In this document: positions 41,250-50,252 of the stretch, in pieces
Layout of the letters: each line of letters opens with the position of its first letter
How positions within the stretch are numbered: the stretch's first letter is position 1
DNA from: Tolypothrix sp. NIES-4075
Lineage (GTDB): Bacteria > Cyanobacteriota > Cyanobacteriia > Cyanobacteriales > Nostocaceae
DNA: 64,000 nucleotides
Assembly (NCBI RefSeq): GCF_002218085.1
Contig: NZ_BDUC01000020.1
Location: forward strand, 1-64,000
Reading direction: 5' to 3'
Translations under genes and position numbers: made by a program
Notes under the pieces: generated by a model
Seen by the model: only the letters and a program-made list of their open reading frames with translations
Told to the model about the DNA's origin: nothing
Database searches by the model: none

Positions 41250-42842
41250 TTATGTAGGCTCTACTACCCCCCGATTCGGAAGTTCAAAAGATACGGCTGT
41301 GGTTATGGGAGTATCGCGGTCAGATACCGTAGGACCTGACTGTGGAGATGGAGAGAGGAGACGATAGTCAGCTTGGCACAGTTGCCGAGTTAGAGAGCAG
41401 CGAACGTAGCCTCGTTGTCTACCATTAAAGTACTTAATCCAAGGATTATCTGGCAGAGCCGCTTCAACTATATCGCTGGCGGTAAAGCTAGAAGTAATTG
41501 AGGTGCCTGCAAATTCCGTGCCGACAATATCCGAGTCAGGATTATCGTAGTCCGCTTTTATGTCACTGACCCAGCTAGCATGGCTATCGCCACTAATGAC
41601 AATCGGATTAGCGGGTTGATTCTGCTTTAGGAAGTTAAGGATTCGCTGCCGAGCAGCAACATAGCCATCCCAAGCATCAAGATTGTATGCTGTCTGTAGT
41701 CCTGCCGCCCAATCAACTTGAGTAAAGACAATTTGTTGAGCAATAATATTCCAGCGTGCCGAGGAGTTTTTCAAATTGTGGAACAACCATTTTTCCTGGG
41801 GAGTGCCAGTCATGGTGGCATTGGGGTCAAAGGCTTGATCGCAACGCGGTTTAACGCCGTCATTACAAGGCTGGTCGGTACGAAACTGGCGCGTATCAAG
41901 TACATCGAACTCAACTAGATCACCAAAGGTTAATTTCCGGTAGAGTTGGATACTTGAACCTTGAGGTTGGGAGAATTCCCGCAGGGGCATGTGTTCGTAG
42001 TAAGCTTGGTAAGCTGCGGCTAGACGTTGTACAAACGCTTCAGTGGACTGTAGTTCTGGATCTTGTGGAATTTCACCTGCCCGATTATTATCGACTTCGT
42101 GATCGTCGGGGGTAACAATCCAAGGGAAAGCTGCATGAGCGGCTTGCAAGTCAGGGTCACTCTTGTACTGAGCGTAACGGTTACGATAACCTAAAAGCGT
42201 TACTGGCTCACCGTTTCCTTCATGCGGTCGAAGAGCATTTTTATTCGACGCTCCCTCATAAATGTAGTCCCCCAAGAAAACCACCACGTCTAAATCTTCC
42301 TGTGCCATGTGTTTATAGGCAGCGTAGTACCCTTGCTCATAGTTGCAACAGGAAGCGAAGGCGAAGCGAAACTTATTTAGGCTAGAGCCGCGATTGGGAG
42401 CAGTACGAGTCCGCCCGATGGGACTGACTTCGTTACCTACTTTAAACTGATACCAGTAATCTCGCCCCGGTTGTAGCCCTTGAACATCTACGTGGACGGA
42501 ATGACCCCGTTCGGGAACAGCGATCGCCGTGCCACTTCTGACTACCTTACTCATGCTTTCGTTCGCAGCAATTAGCCACTGAACGAAAACGTTTTGCTCT
42601 GGCATTCCGCCCCCGTTCAAAGGGTCAGGAGCTAGCCGCGTCCACAGCACAACACTTCGTGGTAACGGATCGCCAGAAGCAACACCAAGCTTAAAGGGAT
42701 AATCAGAAAAGCTCGGTATCGCAATGACGCGACGGGAAAATTGCGTTGCTACTGCAAAGCCAGTCATTGCTCCAGCACCGATCAAAAAGCGCCGTCTTCC
42801 AGTCGGTGTAGAAAGTAACCGCTTGTAATCGAACCGCTGCAT
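41250..42842 (-). CDS. phoD: PhoD-type alkaline phosphatase, Tat-exported
   Basis: 530 residues from the ATG at 42842, with TTGGAGGAGGAAATAT upstream. The N-terminus carries a twin-arginine signal (TGRRRFLIGAGAMTGFAVA). Then come the PhoD N-domain (LGVASGDPLPRSVVLWTRL) and metal/phosphate motifs: FAFASCCNYEQGYYAAYKHM, VFLGDYIYEGAS, VTPDDHEVDNN, VISGDSHASW. It hydrolyses phosphate esters in the periplasm using Ca and Fe. I found no clear PHO box upstream. It converges on the partition locus. Confidence 0.92.
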   Translation of the reverse strand: MQRFDYKRLLSTPTGRRRFLIGAGAMTGFAVATQFSRRVIAIPSFSDYPFKLGVASGDPLPRSVVLWTRLAPDPLNGGGMPEQNVFVQWLIAANESMSKVVRSGTAIAVPERGHSVHVDVQGLQPGRDYWYQFKVGNEVSPIGRTRTAPNRGSSLNKFRFAFASCCNYEQGYYAAYKHMAQEDLDVVVFLGDYIYEGASNKNALRPHEGNGEPVTLLGYRNRYAQYKSDPDLQAAHAAFPWIVTPDDHEVDNNRAGEIPQDPELQSTEAFVQRLAAAYQAYYEHMPLREFSQPQGSSIQLYRKLTFGDLVEFDVLDTRQFRTDQPCNDGVKPRCDQAFDPNATMTGTPQEKWLFHNLKNSSARWNIIAQQIVFTQVDWAAGLQTAYNLDAWDGYVAARQRILNFLKQNQPANPIVISGDSHASWVSDIKADYDNPDSDIVGTEFAGTSITSSFTASDIVEAALPDNPWIKYFNGRQRGYVRCSLTRQLCQADYRLLSPSPQSGPTVSDRDTPITTAVSFELPNRGVVEPT

Positions 42843-43445
42843 ATATTTCCTCCTCCAAAAAAGTTGAGCGAATTGCACGCAAAATCAGGCGATGACAAAA
42901 TTAATTTTTGACATCATGGTATGTACTTAGCAGTACCTCAGTATCCGATGACAATTAGAGAATTACTTTGTTAGAGTTGTTACTGTGACTAGACTAGCCA
43001 TAATAATTGCAAAAGCGAAAACAATTCATGGCAGCAGTACTAACCTAAAATATCGAAGCATGGCGGGAGCATCATGCAATTTCCAGAATTGGAAATTGTT
43101 TAATCGTTCTACAAACAATCCCTATTTAAAACTGTTAATAAATAAGTTACTTTGCCAATATATTGCATTCAACAGAAGAATCTTATAAGACCTAAGTTAA
43201 CTGTAGGTGTAAAACAGATAAAGCTTGAGTTAAGGCTCTTTATAGAGAGTGGAGATGGCAGGGTGAACGCATATTATAGCAACAGTTTCAGCTACTTGGC
43301 ACTCTTGTAGCAGCAACTCTTGCTTTAGCCCTTCTTTCATGATTAAATCAAAATTATACGATGGTACGAAGCGCGATCGCACCAACATGTTCAGGCGAAT
43401 AAGCGATCGCACCCCAAAAGAGCAATCGCCTTTTCCTCTAAGAAA
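42843..43445. other. Noncoding region between phoD and the 43446 gene
   Basis: Contains the phoD promoter, two HIP1 sites and a 13-mer copy at 43432, the first one seen since 28798. Short frames here (for example 42985-43188) lack support. Confidence 0.45.
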
Positions 43446-43775
43446 TTAGCCTTCATCCCCTGGCTTATACTCTAGCCCTTCACCTTCACCGGGGACTATT
43501 TTTTGAGCAGTACCATTAAGAATTTGCTCCCACATCTCATCAAAGGTGATACCCCGCTTCTTAGCCAAATATTCCACCCGCTCTTTTATCAACTTGTCCC
43601 GCTCTTGGAGCTTGGCACATAGCAGGGATTGTGCCTGGACGACCTTGGTACGACCATTTACCCAAGCGTCCACGGTCAAAATATCATTGTAATATTCGCC
43701 AAGCGCTGGAATGGCTAATCTTTCATCCTTTCTGGGCATTTCATCCTTTCTGGGGTTTGATTCTACTACATCCAT
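43446..43775 (-). CDS. Small unknown protein with a short internal repeat
   Basis: 109 residues (MDVVESNPRKDEMPRKDERL...). RKDEMPRKDE comes from a short tandem duplication. The middle is helical (SLLCAKLQERDKLIKERVEY, LAKKRGITFDEMWEQILNG) and may be a small DNA- or protein-binding fold. Acidic, glycine-rich tail. Family not recognised. Confidence 0.5.
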   Translation of the reverse strand: MDVVESNPRKDEMPRKDERLAIPALGEYYNDILTVDAWVNGRTKVVQAQSLLCAKLQERDKLIKERVEYLAKKRGITFDEMWEQILNGTAQKIVPGEGEGLEYKPGDEG

Positions 43776-43984
43776 ATTGCTACCTAAGCGCTTCTATTGT
43801 TCCAGATTTGCCCCAGAATTGGCACAAAAAAGGATTACTCAAATAGTTTATCCCAAGCTTGACCCAAGTATGGAACAAATACGCCCATAATTGATAGAAT
43901 GCAAATGTACTGAGAAGCGATCGCCTTTTTTGTTTGGCAACGTGGGGCGATCGCTTGTCCCCTTTAAGTGAGACATTTTTCATT

Positions 43985-44239
43985 ATGTCAGAGTTGATTT
44001 ATAACAAGGTTCACCAAAAAGAAGACCTTGAAGAACTTGGAAGTATCAATAACGAGGTTATCAAGGTTGGTACTACTTCTTCTGATCCGTCCTTTGCTAC
44101 TGAGTTTTTTGATCGTGACCCTGTAAACGCTGTTATCGCGGAAGCTTCCCCATTTGCTTGCTTAACTACTGCTCCAGGGGATTTAGATCCAAAATTTGTA
44201 GAATCTCATGGCGTTTATTTGCTGGGAGGTGGCGAATGA
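43985..44239 (+). CDS. Small acidic unknown protein
   Basis: 84 residues from the ATG at 43985 (MSELIYNKVHQKEDLEELGS...). No motif recognised. The stop overlaps the start of the next gene (ATGA), so the two are coupled. An antirepressor- or antitoxin-like role is possible but unsupported. Confidence 0.5.
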   Translation: MSELIYNKVHQKEDLEELGSINNEVIKVGTTSSDPSFATEFFDRDPVNAVIAEASPFACLTTAPGDLDPKFVESHGVYLLGGGE

Positions 44240-44454
44240 GTGCAGAAGAAAAAAAACGCGAGTATGTGCTGTCGGCGATCGCAGCCTACCCAACCCAGCA
44301 AGAAGCTGCGATCGCATTTGGGACGTGTCCGAGAGTGGTTTCACAATGGCATCGAAACAAAGCACAACCTAGAGAGTTAGCGGTTCGAGTTGTTCAGTTG
44401 CTGCTGGCTTTAAAAGATGCAGGGGTTGAGATACCACCACCGATAAATTTTTAA
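44236..44454 (+). CDS. Small HTH protein
   Basis: 72 residues (MSAEEKKREYVLSAIAAYPT...). PTQQEAAIAFGTCPRVVSQW reads as a helix-turn-helix, similar to transposase- or Cro-like recognition helices. Overlaps the previous gene. A terminator follows at 44476. Confidence 0.6.
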   Translation: MSAEEKKREYVLSAIAAYPTQQEAAIAFGTCPRVVSQWHRNKAQPRELAVRVVQLLLALKDAGVEIPPPINF

Positions 44455-44475
44455 GTGAGTTGATTTTAGTCATTG

Positions 44476-44498
44476 CCCCTCTAGATGGAGGGGTTTTT
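44476..44498 (+). terminator. Rho-independent terminator
   Basis: CCCCTC-TAGATG-GAGGGG followed by TTTTT, 22 bp after the HTH gene stop. Confidence 0.85.
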
Positions 44499-44731
44499 AA
44501 TTGAGTTAGATGTTTTTTGCACCAAAACTTAAGGCTCACAATCCTTGTAGACAGGGGGAAAACGCTGATTATTTGCAGCATTAGTCGGGTATAGGAGATA
44601 AACAATTTACTCCGAAGACCCAGCTTCAACAAACAGTTTGGTGCAAAAGATTAATCAATTTGACATTAAAAAGCAGTAGTTTTACTGCAAACTTTTGCAA
44701 ATCTTTGATGCAAATTAGGAGGTAAAAAAAA

Positions 44732-45190
44732 TTGGTATGCACATTACAAAAATCAGTTGACCGAGAGTTGAGGCAGTTTTATGAGGCTTTCATGGGGGAT
44801 AGAGTTGCTGATACCACATGGCGAACCATAAAGCGATTTATCACAGAGACAGGATTGGAACTAAACTCAAACAATCTTCACGAATACGCACTTCTTAGAA
44901 AACGATACCCGAAACTTTCATTAACACCATTGGAGTTTAGAACTTTCTTAGTGGCAGTTGATAAAGCTCGAAATTCACTACCTCAGTTGATAAATGGTGA
45001 AGAATTTATCAGGTTACTAATTGCTCAAGAAATTAGACCAGACATTTCAACAATTTATAGGTGGTTTAAACAATCTGGTTCTAAATACAACAAATTATCC
45101 TGTTACTCAACTGAGGTAATGTTTGGTGTAATTTATCGGGCTGTTGTTTGGAAGTTTATTGAGACAAGGAGAAACAGAAAAAATGGCTAA
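44732..45190 (+). CDS. Unknown protein, first gene of the membrane-ATPase operon
   Basis: 152 residues starting at a TTG at 44732 with AGGAGG 9 bp upstream. The only nearby ATG is out of frame. Helical, with RYPKLSLTPLEFRTFLVAVD and ISTIYRWFKQSGSKYNKLSC, the latter HTH-like, so DNA binding is possible. It overlaps the next gene by 8 bp. It is probably the regulator or first component of the 44.7-48.8 kb operon. Confidence 0.55.
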   Translation: MVCTLQKSVDRELRQFYEAFMGDRVADTTWRTIKRFITETGLELNSNNLHEYALLRKRYPKLSLTPLEFRTFLVAVDKARNSLPQLINGEEFIRLLIAQEIRPDISTIYRWFKQSGSKYNKLSCYSTEVMFGVIYRAVVWKFIETRRNRKNG

Positions 45191-45833
45191 TTTACCATCT
45201 GGAGTCAGACGAGTTTACAACCATTTCTATAAACGTAAAGCTACTGGCGGAAACTCTTACACTCCCACGCCATCAGAAATTAAGGATTATTTAGAATCTC
45301 AGGGCTTTGGTTCTGATAACATGACCGAGGAACAATTCAATCAAACCATTAACCATTTCTCTTCATGTGAATTGTCTTTCCCTCAAGCAGAACAATCTGC
45401 TGAATTAATTAATCAGACTGGTGATGCTAGAGTTGATGATTTCTCTAGTGGCACACTAACTAAGCAGGAAAGGCACAGTATTGTCAGCAGTAAAGCTTCT
45501 CAGATGAATATTCAATTATCTGCTGATGATATCGATTATGTTGCTGACAGAATCGATATCCAAGTTGGCACGACGTTAGATGAGATATTGCATCAAACTG
45601 AAAGCCTCCTTTGTAAATATGCTGACTACAAACAGCAGGAGGGCATACAAAAAATTGATGCGATGTTTGGACGTGTTTATAACCATGTTCAGTCTAACAA
45701 TGAGGATACATCGCAGCATATCTCTAGAGGATTGCAGCAGTTTGGGCGTGACATAGAACAGTCTGAAAAGGACTTTAAAAGCTCAATCTCAAATGCTCTC
45801 AGCCGCCTTAATATTCCAGGCGTTTCAGCGTAG
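45183..45833 (+). CDS. Unknown helical protein of the membrane-ATPase operon
   Basis: 216 residues from the ATG at 45183 (MANLPSGVRRVYNHFYKRKA), with AAGGAGA upstream. The C-terminal 100 residues are amphipathic helices (GIQKIDAMFGRVYNHVQSNN, SEKDFKSSISNALSRLNI). RVYNHF near the N-terminus and RVYNHV near the C-terminus may be an internal repeat. The next gene starts inside its last 41 bp. Function unknown. Confidence 0.5.
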   Translation: MANLPSGVRRVYNHFYKRKATGGNSYTPTPSEIKDYLESQGFGSDNMTEEQFNQTINHFSSCELSFPQAEQSAELINQTGDARVDDFSSGTLTKQERHSIVSSKASQMNIQLSADDIDYVADRIDIQVGTTLDEILHQTESLLCKYADYKQQEGIQKIDAMFGRVYNHVQSNNEDTSQHISRGLQQFGRDIEQSEKDFKSSISNALSRLNIPGVSA

Positions 45834-45996
45834 AGTCGTACTGCTAATTGTTGCAGTTCTCTGGTTAATAGTAGGGTGTGCCTGGGCTGCAAGAAAGGCA
45901 AGCGATCGCTACTCCTATCACCAAACCCAGCAATTGAAAAAATATCACATACAAACGGGGGTATGGAATGAAGATAAAAAACCACATGAAAACTAA
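45793..45996 (+). CDS. Small single-pass membrane protein of the operon
   Basis: 67 residues. One strong transmembrane helix (VVLLIVAVLWLIVGCAWAA) followed by a basic, polar cytoplasmic or periplasmic part. Overlaps genes on both sides (41 bp and 29 bp), as in tightly packed phage or transfer operons. Confidence 0.5.
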   Translation: MLSAALIFQAFQRRVVLLIVAVLWLIVGCAWAARKASDRYSYHQTQQLKKYHIQTGVWNEDKKPHEN

Positions 45997-46618
45997 GGGC
46001 AGACGCATCCAAGCTAGGATGCAAAGTACCTTTGGAATTGATGCAGCTTTTTTAATTAAGTGCTGTGAAGGAGACGAAGCATCGCTAAAAAAGCTAGGGC
46101 AGATGGGGCGCGAGGGGGCATTGATTACTAAACTGATGCCTAAAGTTCAAGCAGCCGCGCTTTCAACAATTCAGGGAACACAGGATTTAAATGTTGGTAT
46201 TGCTCAAGTTATTAAGCAGGCTGCTAGTTCATCAATGGCAATTGATAGAGCCTCGGCTGATGTGATGCTTGCCAACCAGCGCTATGGAAACGAGCGCAAA
46301 GAACTAGCGGCATCTTTTGCTACGTCTAAGCAAACTGAATCAATTCGTCATAGTCAGACAATTGACTACATCAAGCTTAATGCTTATATTGACCAACACA
46401 TGATGCAGATTGATGGTGATGCTCGTCTTTTGGAGGCAAGTAATAAAGCAGAATTCCGGCAGATTGACGCTGCCACCGCAAGAAAAGATAGAGTTGCTGA
46501 CCATTTATTAAAGTATGGCGACATATCTCAACCAGAATTGATACCCCAAAAGAACTATCTAGCAGGAAAGTTTGGGGAATCGTTAGCCAAAATTAAACGG
46601 GCAATTCTTGGATTTTAG
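45968..46618 (+). CDS. Unknown coiled-coil-like protein of the operon
   Basis: 216 residues (MKIKNHMKTKGRRIQARMQS...). Mostly alpha-helical with Gln/Ala-rich parts (VQAAALSTIQGTQDLNVGIA, RYGNERKELAASFATSKQTE). The basic N-terminus may bind nucleic acid or membrane. No family recognised. It may be a structural or scaffold component, working with the membrane proteins that follow. Confidence 0.5.
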   Translation: MKIKNHMKTKGRRIQARMQSTFGIDAAFLIKCCEGDEASLKKLGQMGREGALITKLMPKVQAAALSTIQGTQDLNVGIAQVIKQAASSSMAIDRASADVMLANQRYGNERKELAASFATSKQTESIRHSQTIDYIKLNAYIDQHMMQIDGDARLLEASNKAEFRQIDAATARKDRVADHLLKYGDISQPELIPQKNYLAGKFGESLAKIKRAILGF

Positions 46619-46641
46619 TAAAAATATGGTGACACTCCCCT

Positions 46642-47220
46642 ATGCTGTCAGAAGAATTAGAAGAACTGAGTGAAAGTGATGAAGGTGCTGTGTATGCGCC
46701 AGATACAGCGCTTCCCAAGGATTTAGTCGAGGTTTTGCAACTAGAAAAACAACGCAGAGAAGAAACCTTACTCGTCAGGAAAAAGATTCTCACGTTTTTT
46801 GTGAGTTGGACTTTTCACGCTACGGGAGTTGCGATCGCTAAATGGTGTTTGGTTATTGGCGGCGGTGGTGCTTTGTGGACGGCTGCAACGCTGTGTTTTA
46901 CTGTTGCATTTGTGCCAACCTCATTTTTAATTTCTGGTATCAACATCAATTACATAGATGGTCAACTTCAAGTTTCAAATATGCAAAAAGCAGGTAACTT
47001 ACTTGTTGGGGGAATAACTGCCAGCATTACCACTTACTTAGCAGTTAAGGACTATCAAATACTCGTCGATTTATCCAATCAAACCATAGCTCAGATTTCG
47101 GAAGATATTAGGACAATTCAAAAACAGCATCCCCAAACCGATCCGTGGCTGTCGATTGTCATTGCTGGGGTTTTGTTCTTTGGAGCAATATTTGCTCTTG
47201 GTGTAGCTAATCGGAGGTAA
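46642..47220 (+). CDS. Unknown integral membrane protein of the operon
   Basis: 192 residues. An acidic N-terminal 35 residues, then about four hydrophobic segments (VAIAKWCLVIGGGGALWTAA, LCFTVAFVPTSFLISGI, LLVGGITASITTYLAV, LSIVIAGVLFFGAIFALGV). A charged loop lies between the third and fourth. Its stop is 4 bp before the ATPase gene, so the two are coupled and may form a complex. Confidence 0.55.
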   Translation: MLSEELEELSESDEGAVYAPDTALPKDLVEVLQLEKQRREETLLVRKKILTFFVSWTFHATGVAIAKWCLVIGGGGALWTAATLCFTVAFVPTSFLISGININYIDGQLQVSNMQKAGNLLVGGITASITTYLAVKDYQILVDLSNQTIAQISEDIRTIQKQHPQTDPWLSIVIAGVLFFGAIFALGVANRR

Positions 47221-47224
47221 AGAG

Positions 47225-48847
47225 TTGAGTAAGGGTGTAGGTGCAGCTGTAGAACTGGGTATGATTGGGGCTTTGTTTGTAGCCGCTGTATCTTGCATCC
47301 TCTCTTCTCTTTCTAAACAGCCCTACGATCTAGTAGAAGTACGATTCTGTCCCCCGTCAGCAAACGGGTTTAACACCAAAGAGCAGAGGGAACTTAACAA
47401 GCAGTACTGCTCAATCCCCCGGTTTGTCTTGCGTGAGGAATGGGATATGAGGGGGCTATTTGGTTCTCGCTTGCCAGAACGTGAAGACGTGCAATTTAAG
47501 CGCCTGCTACCCACTGACAACCCCAATCAGCATTGGGCGCTAACTGGAACGGCTATAAGTCTTAGTGGCATAAGTTTGGTAATTTATATTCGTAACTCTT
47601 TGCTGCAATCTAAGTACTACAACTGGTTAGAAGACATTAAGACTACTAACTTTGAACTGTGGCAAGACAATAAATCACAACGAGATTTAAAAACAGTTGC
47701 TAGTCAATTAAATACTCAGTTCAAAGCTGATATCTACTCGGCTGTGGACAATCAAAATCGTGTTGAGGCTGGGTTAATTTCTACTGAGAGATTAGCACAG
47801 CAGCAGCAGATGCAAGACAATCTGGGCATGACCCAGTACGAGTTGGTGATTGCCGAATTCAGGAAAAAAATTGCCGAGGAACAATTAGGTGAAGCCAAGG
47901 CTGATAAAGAACGTCAAAAAATTTTGGGAGCCAAAGAAAGCCCCCCAATTTCCAAGTCAAATAAGCTTGAACTAGAGGAACAGTATCAATGGATTAATAA
48001 GCTTTTAAAGTTGCCCTTTAGGGTTTTAAGTGGTGAGCAGGGTTCTGGTAAATCTACCCTTGAGCGTTTGATGATTCGACTTCTCAAGGATGATGACTGG
48101 TATATTGTCATCATCAACCCCGAAACTAATCCTGCTGTTTGGTCTGGTGTTAAGGTACTTGCTGATGCCGAAGAAATTAACGAGTTTTTCGAGTCATTCC
48201 CCCAAACTATTAGAAGCCGCCAACAGCAAGCCAGAATCCTCAAAATTGACGAAGATGATTATTTAGAACATATCAAAGACAAGAGTGGGTTAGATGGCAA
48301 GGTAGCAATATTTCTCATGGAATCAAACACTTATGAAGTTCACGGTGTAGATGCTGATTTGTGGGCTAATTTTTTAAAGCAGTCGCTCACAAACATCAGA
48401 AAGTGGGGTTACACCGTTTGTCTAACTGCTCATAGTGACAATCAAACAAGTATCTCTACTAAGCTGAAAGGCTTTTCAGGGATGATTGACGATGCTCCTA
48501 GAGTTGATTGCATTGCTAAAGCGGGTGTTAATGGTGAAGCAACTTCTACGGGTAAAGCACTTTTAAAAATGAAAGGGGTACGAGATAAAGAACCCCTAGA
48601 AGTTGACCTTTACAACTATCCAAAAAGTAAAAATTTTGATAGTGAATTACCAGCACAATCACCCCCAACTCCAACTAAACAACAATCAACAGTTAGTGGT
48701 GGAGATTGGTATGAGGAGATGAAAAAATGGGTAAGCGAAGTAGGAAGACCATCATCAGTAAACGTGAAAGCAAAGTGGGAATCACTCACGGGTCACAGAC
48801 TCAACAGCGAAGGGCTAAGAGAGCTAATGAAGTATCTGGGACTTTAA
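47225..48847 (+). CDS. Membrane-anchored P-loop ATPase of the operon (coupling-protein-like)
   Basis: 540 residues from a TTG with GGAGGTAAAGAG upstream. Two N-terminal membrane segments (about 9-28 and 108-123), then a coiled-coil linker (KKIAEEQLGEAKADKERQKI) and a P-loop domain: Walker A LSGEQGSGKSTLERLM (about 270), Walker B region KVAIFLMESNTYEV, and a later conserved CLTAHSDNQTSISTKLKGFS. A C-terminal helical tail (WYEEMKKWVSEVGRPSSVNV) is probably wHTH-like. The layout recalls VirD4/FtsK-type coupling ATPases but I see no clear arginine finger, so the assignment is tentative. It may power DNA or protein movement across the membrane with the 46642 protein. Confidence 0.6.
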   Translation: MSKGVGAAVELGMIGALFVAAVSCILSSLSKQPYDLVEVRFCPPSANGFNTKEQRELNKQYCSIPRFVLREEWDMRGLFGSRLPEREDVQFKRLLPTDNPNQHWALTGTAISLSGISLVIYIRNSLLQSKYYNWLEDIKTTNFELWQDNKSQRDLKTVASQLNTQFKADIYSAVDNQNRVEAGLISTERLAQQQQMQDNLGMTQYELVIAEFRKKIAEEQLGEAKADKERQKILGAKESPPISKSNKLELEEQYQWINKLLKLPFRVLSGEQGSGKSTLERLMIRLLKDDDWYIVIINPETNPAVWSGVKVLADAEEINEFFESFPQTIRSRQQQARILKIDEDDYLEHIKDKSGLDGKVAIFLMESNTYEVHGVDADLWANFLKQSLTNIRKWGYTVCLTAHSDNQTSISTKLKGFSGMIDDAPRVDCIAKAGVNGEATSTGKALLKMKGVRDKEPLEVDLYNYPKSKNFDSELPAQSPPTPTKQQSTVSGGDWYEEMKKWVSEVGRPSSVNVKAKWESLTGHRLNSEGLRELMKYLGL

Positions 48848-49179
48848 ATTGGGATGCTCGTTATGGAGATATTAAGAAGTACAAAAAACAGTGTGCGTAG
48901 GCGTAGCCCGCCGCAGGCATCGCTCATCAATCTGTCAAAGGTTTATGCTGTGTCTGCCTCGTTCGTTCATCAGAGCAGTTGCATCATGCTAAATATGGGT
49001 GCGATCGCATTGGCGAAACTGTCTTTCCAGTCTGCTTTACTTGTCACGATGATGTGTGCCATTCCTCTAAGAATTGGCAGAGGGATAAAAGTAATCCTGT
49101 TTGGAACAACCAAAACACGCCAGAGTTTACAGAGCGCTTAAAACTTGGTTATCGGCTTTTATATGGTGGTATTGAATGA
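48727..49179 (+). pseudogene. HNH-type zinc protein broken by a small dispersed repeat
   Basis: An ATG at 48727, overlapping the ATPase gene in another frame, opens MGKRSRKTIISKRESKVGIT... GDIKKYKKQC and meets TAG at 48898-48900, at a palindromic small repeat (GCGTAGCCCGCCGCAGGCAT). Beyond it the same frame resumes: SVKGLCCVCLVRSSEQLHHA, then GETVFPVCFTCHDDVCHSSK and ends GYRLLYGGIE. CxxC, HH and CxxCH fit an HNH/zinc fold. So a single gene seems to have been interrupted by the repeat. A separate downstream protein starting at a TTG is less likely. Confidence 0.65.
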
Positions 49180-49241
49180 AACTTATCTGTAACTTCCTCG
49201 GTTAAATTGGGAAATATATAACTAGTGATAATTAGCTTTTT

Positions 49242-49589
49242 ATGACAACTACACTCTTACTATCAAAATTCCTATACTGCCGCAACTGCCAAATGAAAAC
49301 CCATCACTACAGAGATTTAAAATATGACTGGGGTTATAGCTGCCGTATCTGCCAAACTTGGCAGCATCAAAGCCAACTTGCATCAATTCAACAAGGTTAT
49401 GCAGCTAAGGTAATTATTGAAGCACTTGGTAGTGAATATATTAGTTATTGTGACGGCACGCTAGAAGAATTTGTCGAGGCAGCCCAAGCCTTAGATATGG
49501 AATACGATTATCAACAAACCCAAGATGGATATGATTTTCAAGCGTGGCACTCAGATGATGAAGAGAATACAGCCAAGATACAGCTTTAA
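49242..49589 (+). CDS. Zinc-ribbon hypothetical protein
   Basis: 115 residues. CRNCQMKTHHYRD and CRICQTWQHQ give a four-cysteine zinc ribbon in the first 45 residues. The rest is alpha/beta and acidic. I do not recognise the family. It follows the broken HNH gene by 62 bp. Confidence 0.55.
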   Translation: MTTTLLLSKFLYCRNCQMKTHHYRDLKYDWGYSCRICQTWQHQSQLASIQQGYAAKVIIEALGSEYISYCDGTLEEFVEAAQALDMEYDYQQTQDGYDFQAWHSDDEENTAKIQL

Positions 49590-49669
49590 GTGTAGTTTAC
49601 CGCCGCCACCACATCGCTCCTTATCCTCTAAGAAAATCATTGGTGTTCACTTTTCCTCTAAGAAAAATT

Positions 49670-49777
49670 ATGAAGCGATTTTCAGATGATTCGACTGAGT
49701 TAATATTTGTGCTTCTGATTTTTATATGTTTTTTGGGTTTAGTAGTTGTCCCAAATGTTTATCTGGTTTTTTTTTGA
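49670..49777 (+). CDS. Very small membrane protein
   Basis: 35 residues (MKRFSDDSTELIFVLLIFIC, then FLGLVVVPNVYLVFF). Nearly all of the C-terminal 25 residues are hydrophobic. The ATG directly follows a 13-mer copy. Supported only by composition. Confidence 0.35.
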   Translation: MKRFSDDSTELIFVLLIFICFLGLVVVPNVYLVFF

Positions 49778-49844
49778 ATGATGCTCCTGTCGTCAAGCGT
49801 AAATAGTTAGTTTATGAAAGTGGGTTATTGGGGGGATAAAAATA

Positions 49845-50180
49845 ATGATTTGTTTTACTTGTAGTATTGAGGCGGATGAGAGATTTTTTGAAGAGAATGA
49901 TAATATATGTCCTGATTGTGGATCGTGGTTACCAAAAAAATTCAAAGTTCCAACAGAGCATAATCACGAAATGGGTTATGCAAGTAATTATCACCTTCAA
50001 AATTTAACTTGGGCAGAACATATTTCTATCTGTCCGGGGCAAACAGTTTACTCTGGATCGATGTATGCAAATGTAGCTGGTGAAATTTGCACTACTTACA
50101 AATATCCACATCAGTATAGAGAAGAAAGTCCATGCCTGTATCATGGGACAAGATATATCGGAAAAATAAGAAGTGATTAG
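49845..50180 (+). CDS. Zinc-ribbon hypothetical protein
   Basis: 111 residues. CFTCSIEADERFFEENDNIC and CPDCG supply a zinc ribbon at the N-terminus. The remainder has Tyr/His-rich loops (HNHEMGYASNYHLQNLTWAE) and two more cysteines. Unknown family. A small dispersed repeat (GCGATGCCTGCGGC) follows its stop. Confidence 0.5.
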   Translation: MICFTCSIEADERFFEENDNICPDCGSWLPKKFKVPTEHNHEMGYASNYHLQNLTWAEHISICPGQTVYSGSMYANVAGEICTTYKYPHQYREESPCLYHGTRYIGKIRSD

Positions 50181-50252
50181 CGATGCCTGCGGCTGTAAAC
50201 TACGCTCAGGTAAAATTTAGTATAAAAGGGTTGATTTAAAGTCAAAAAATTT

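Noticed and set aside
42843..43200. PHO box upstream of phoD
   Set aside because: No set of three regularly spaced CTTAACCT-like repeats could be found on either strand.
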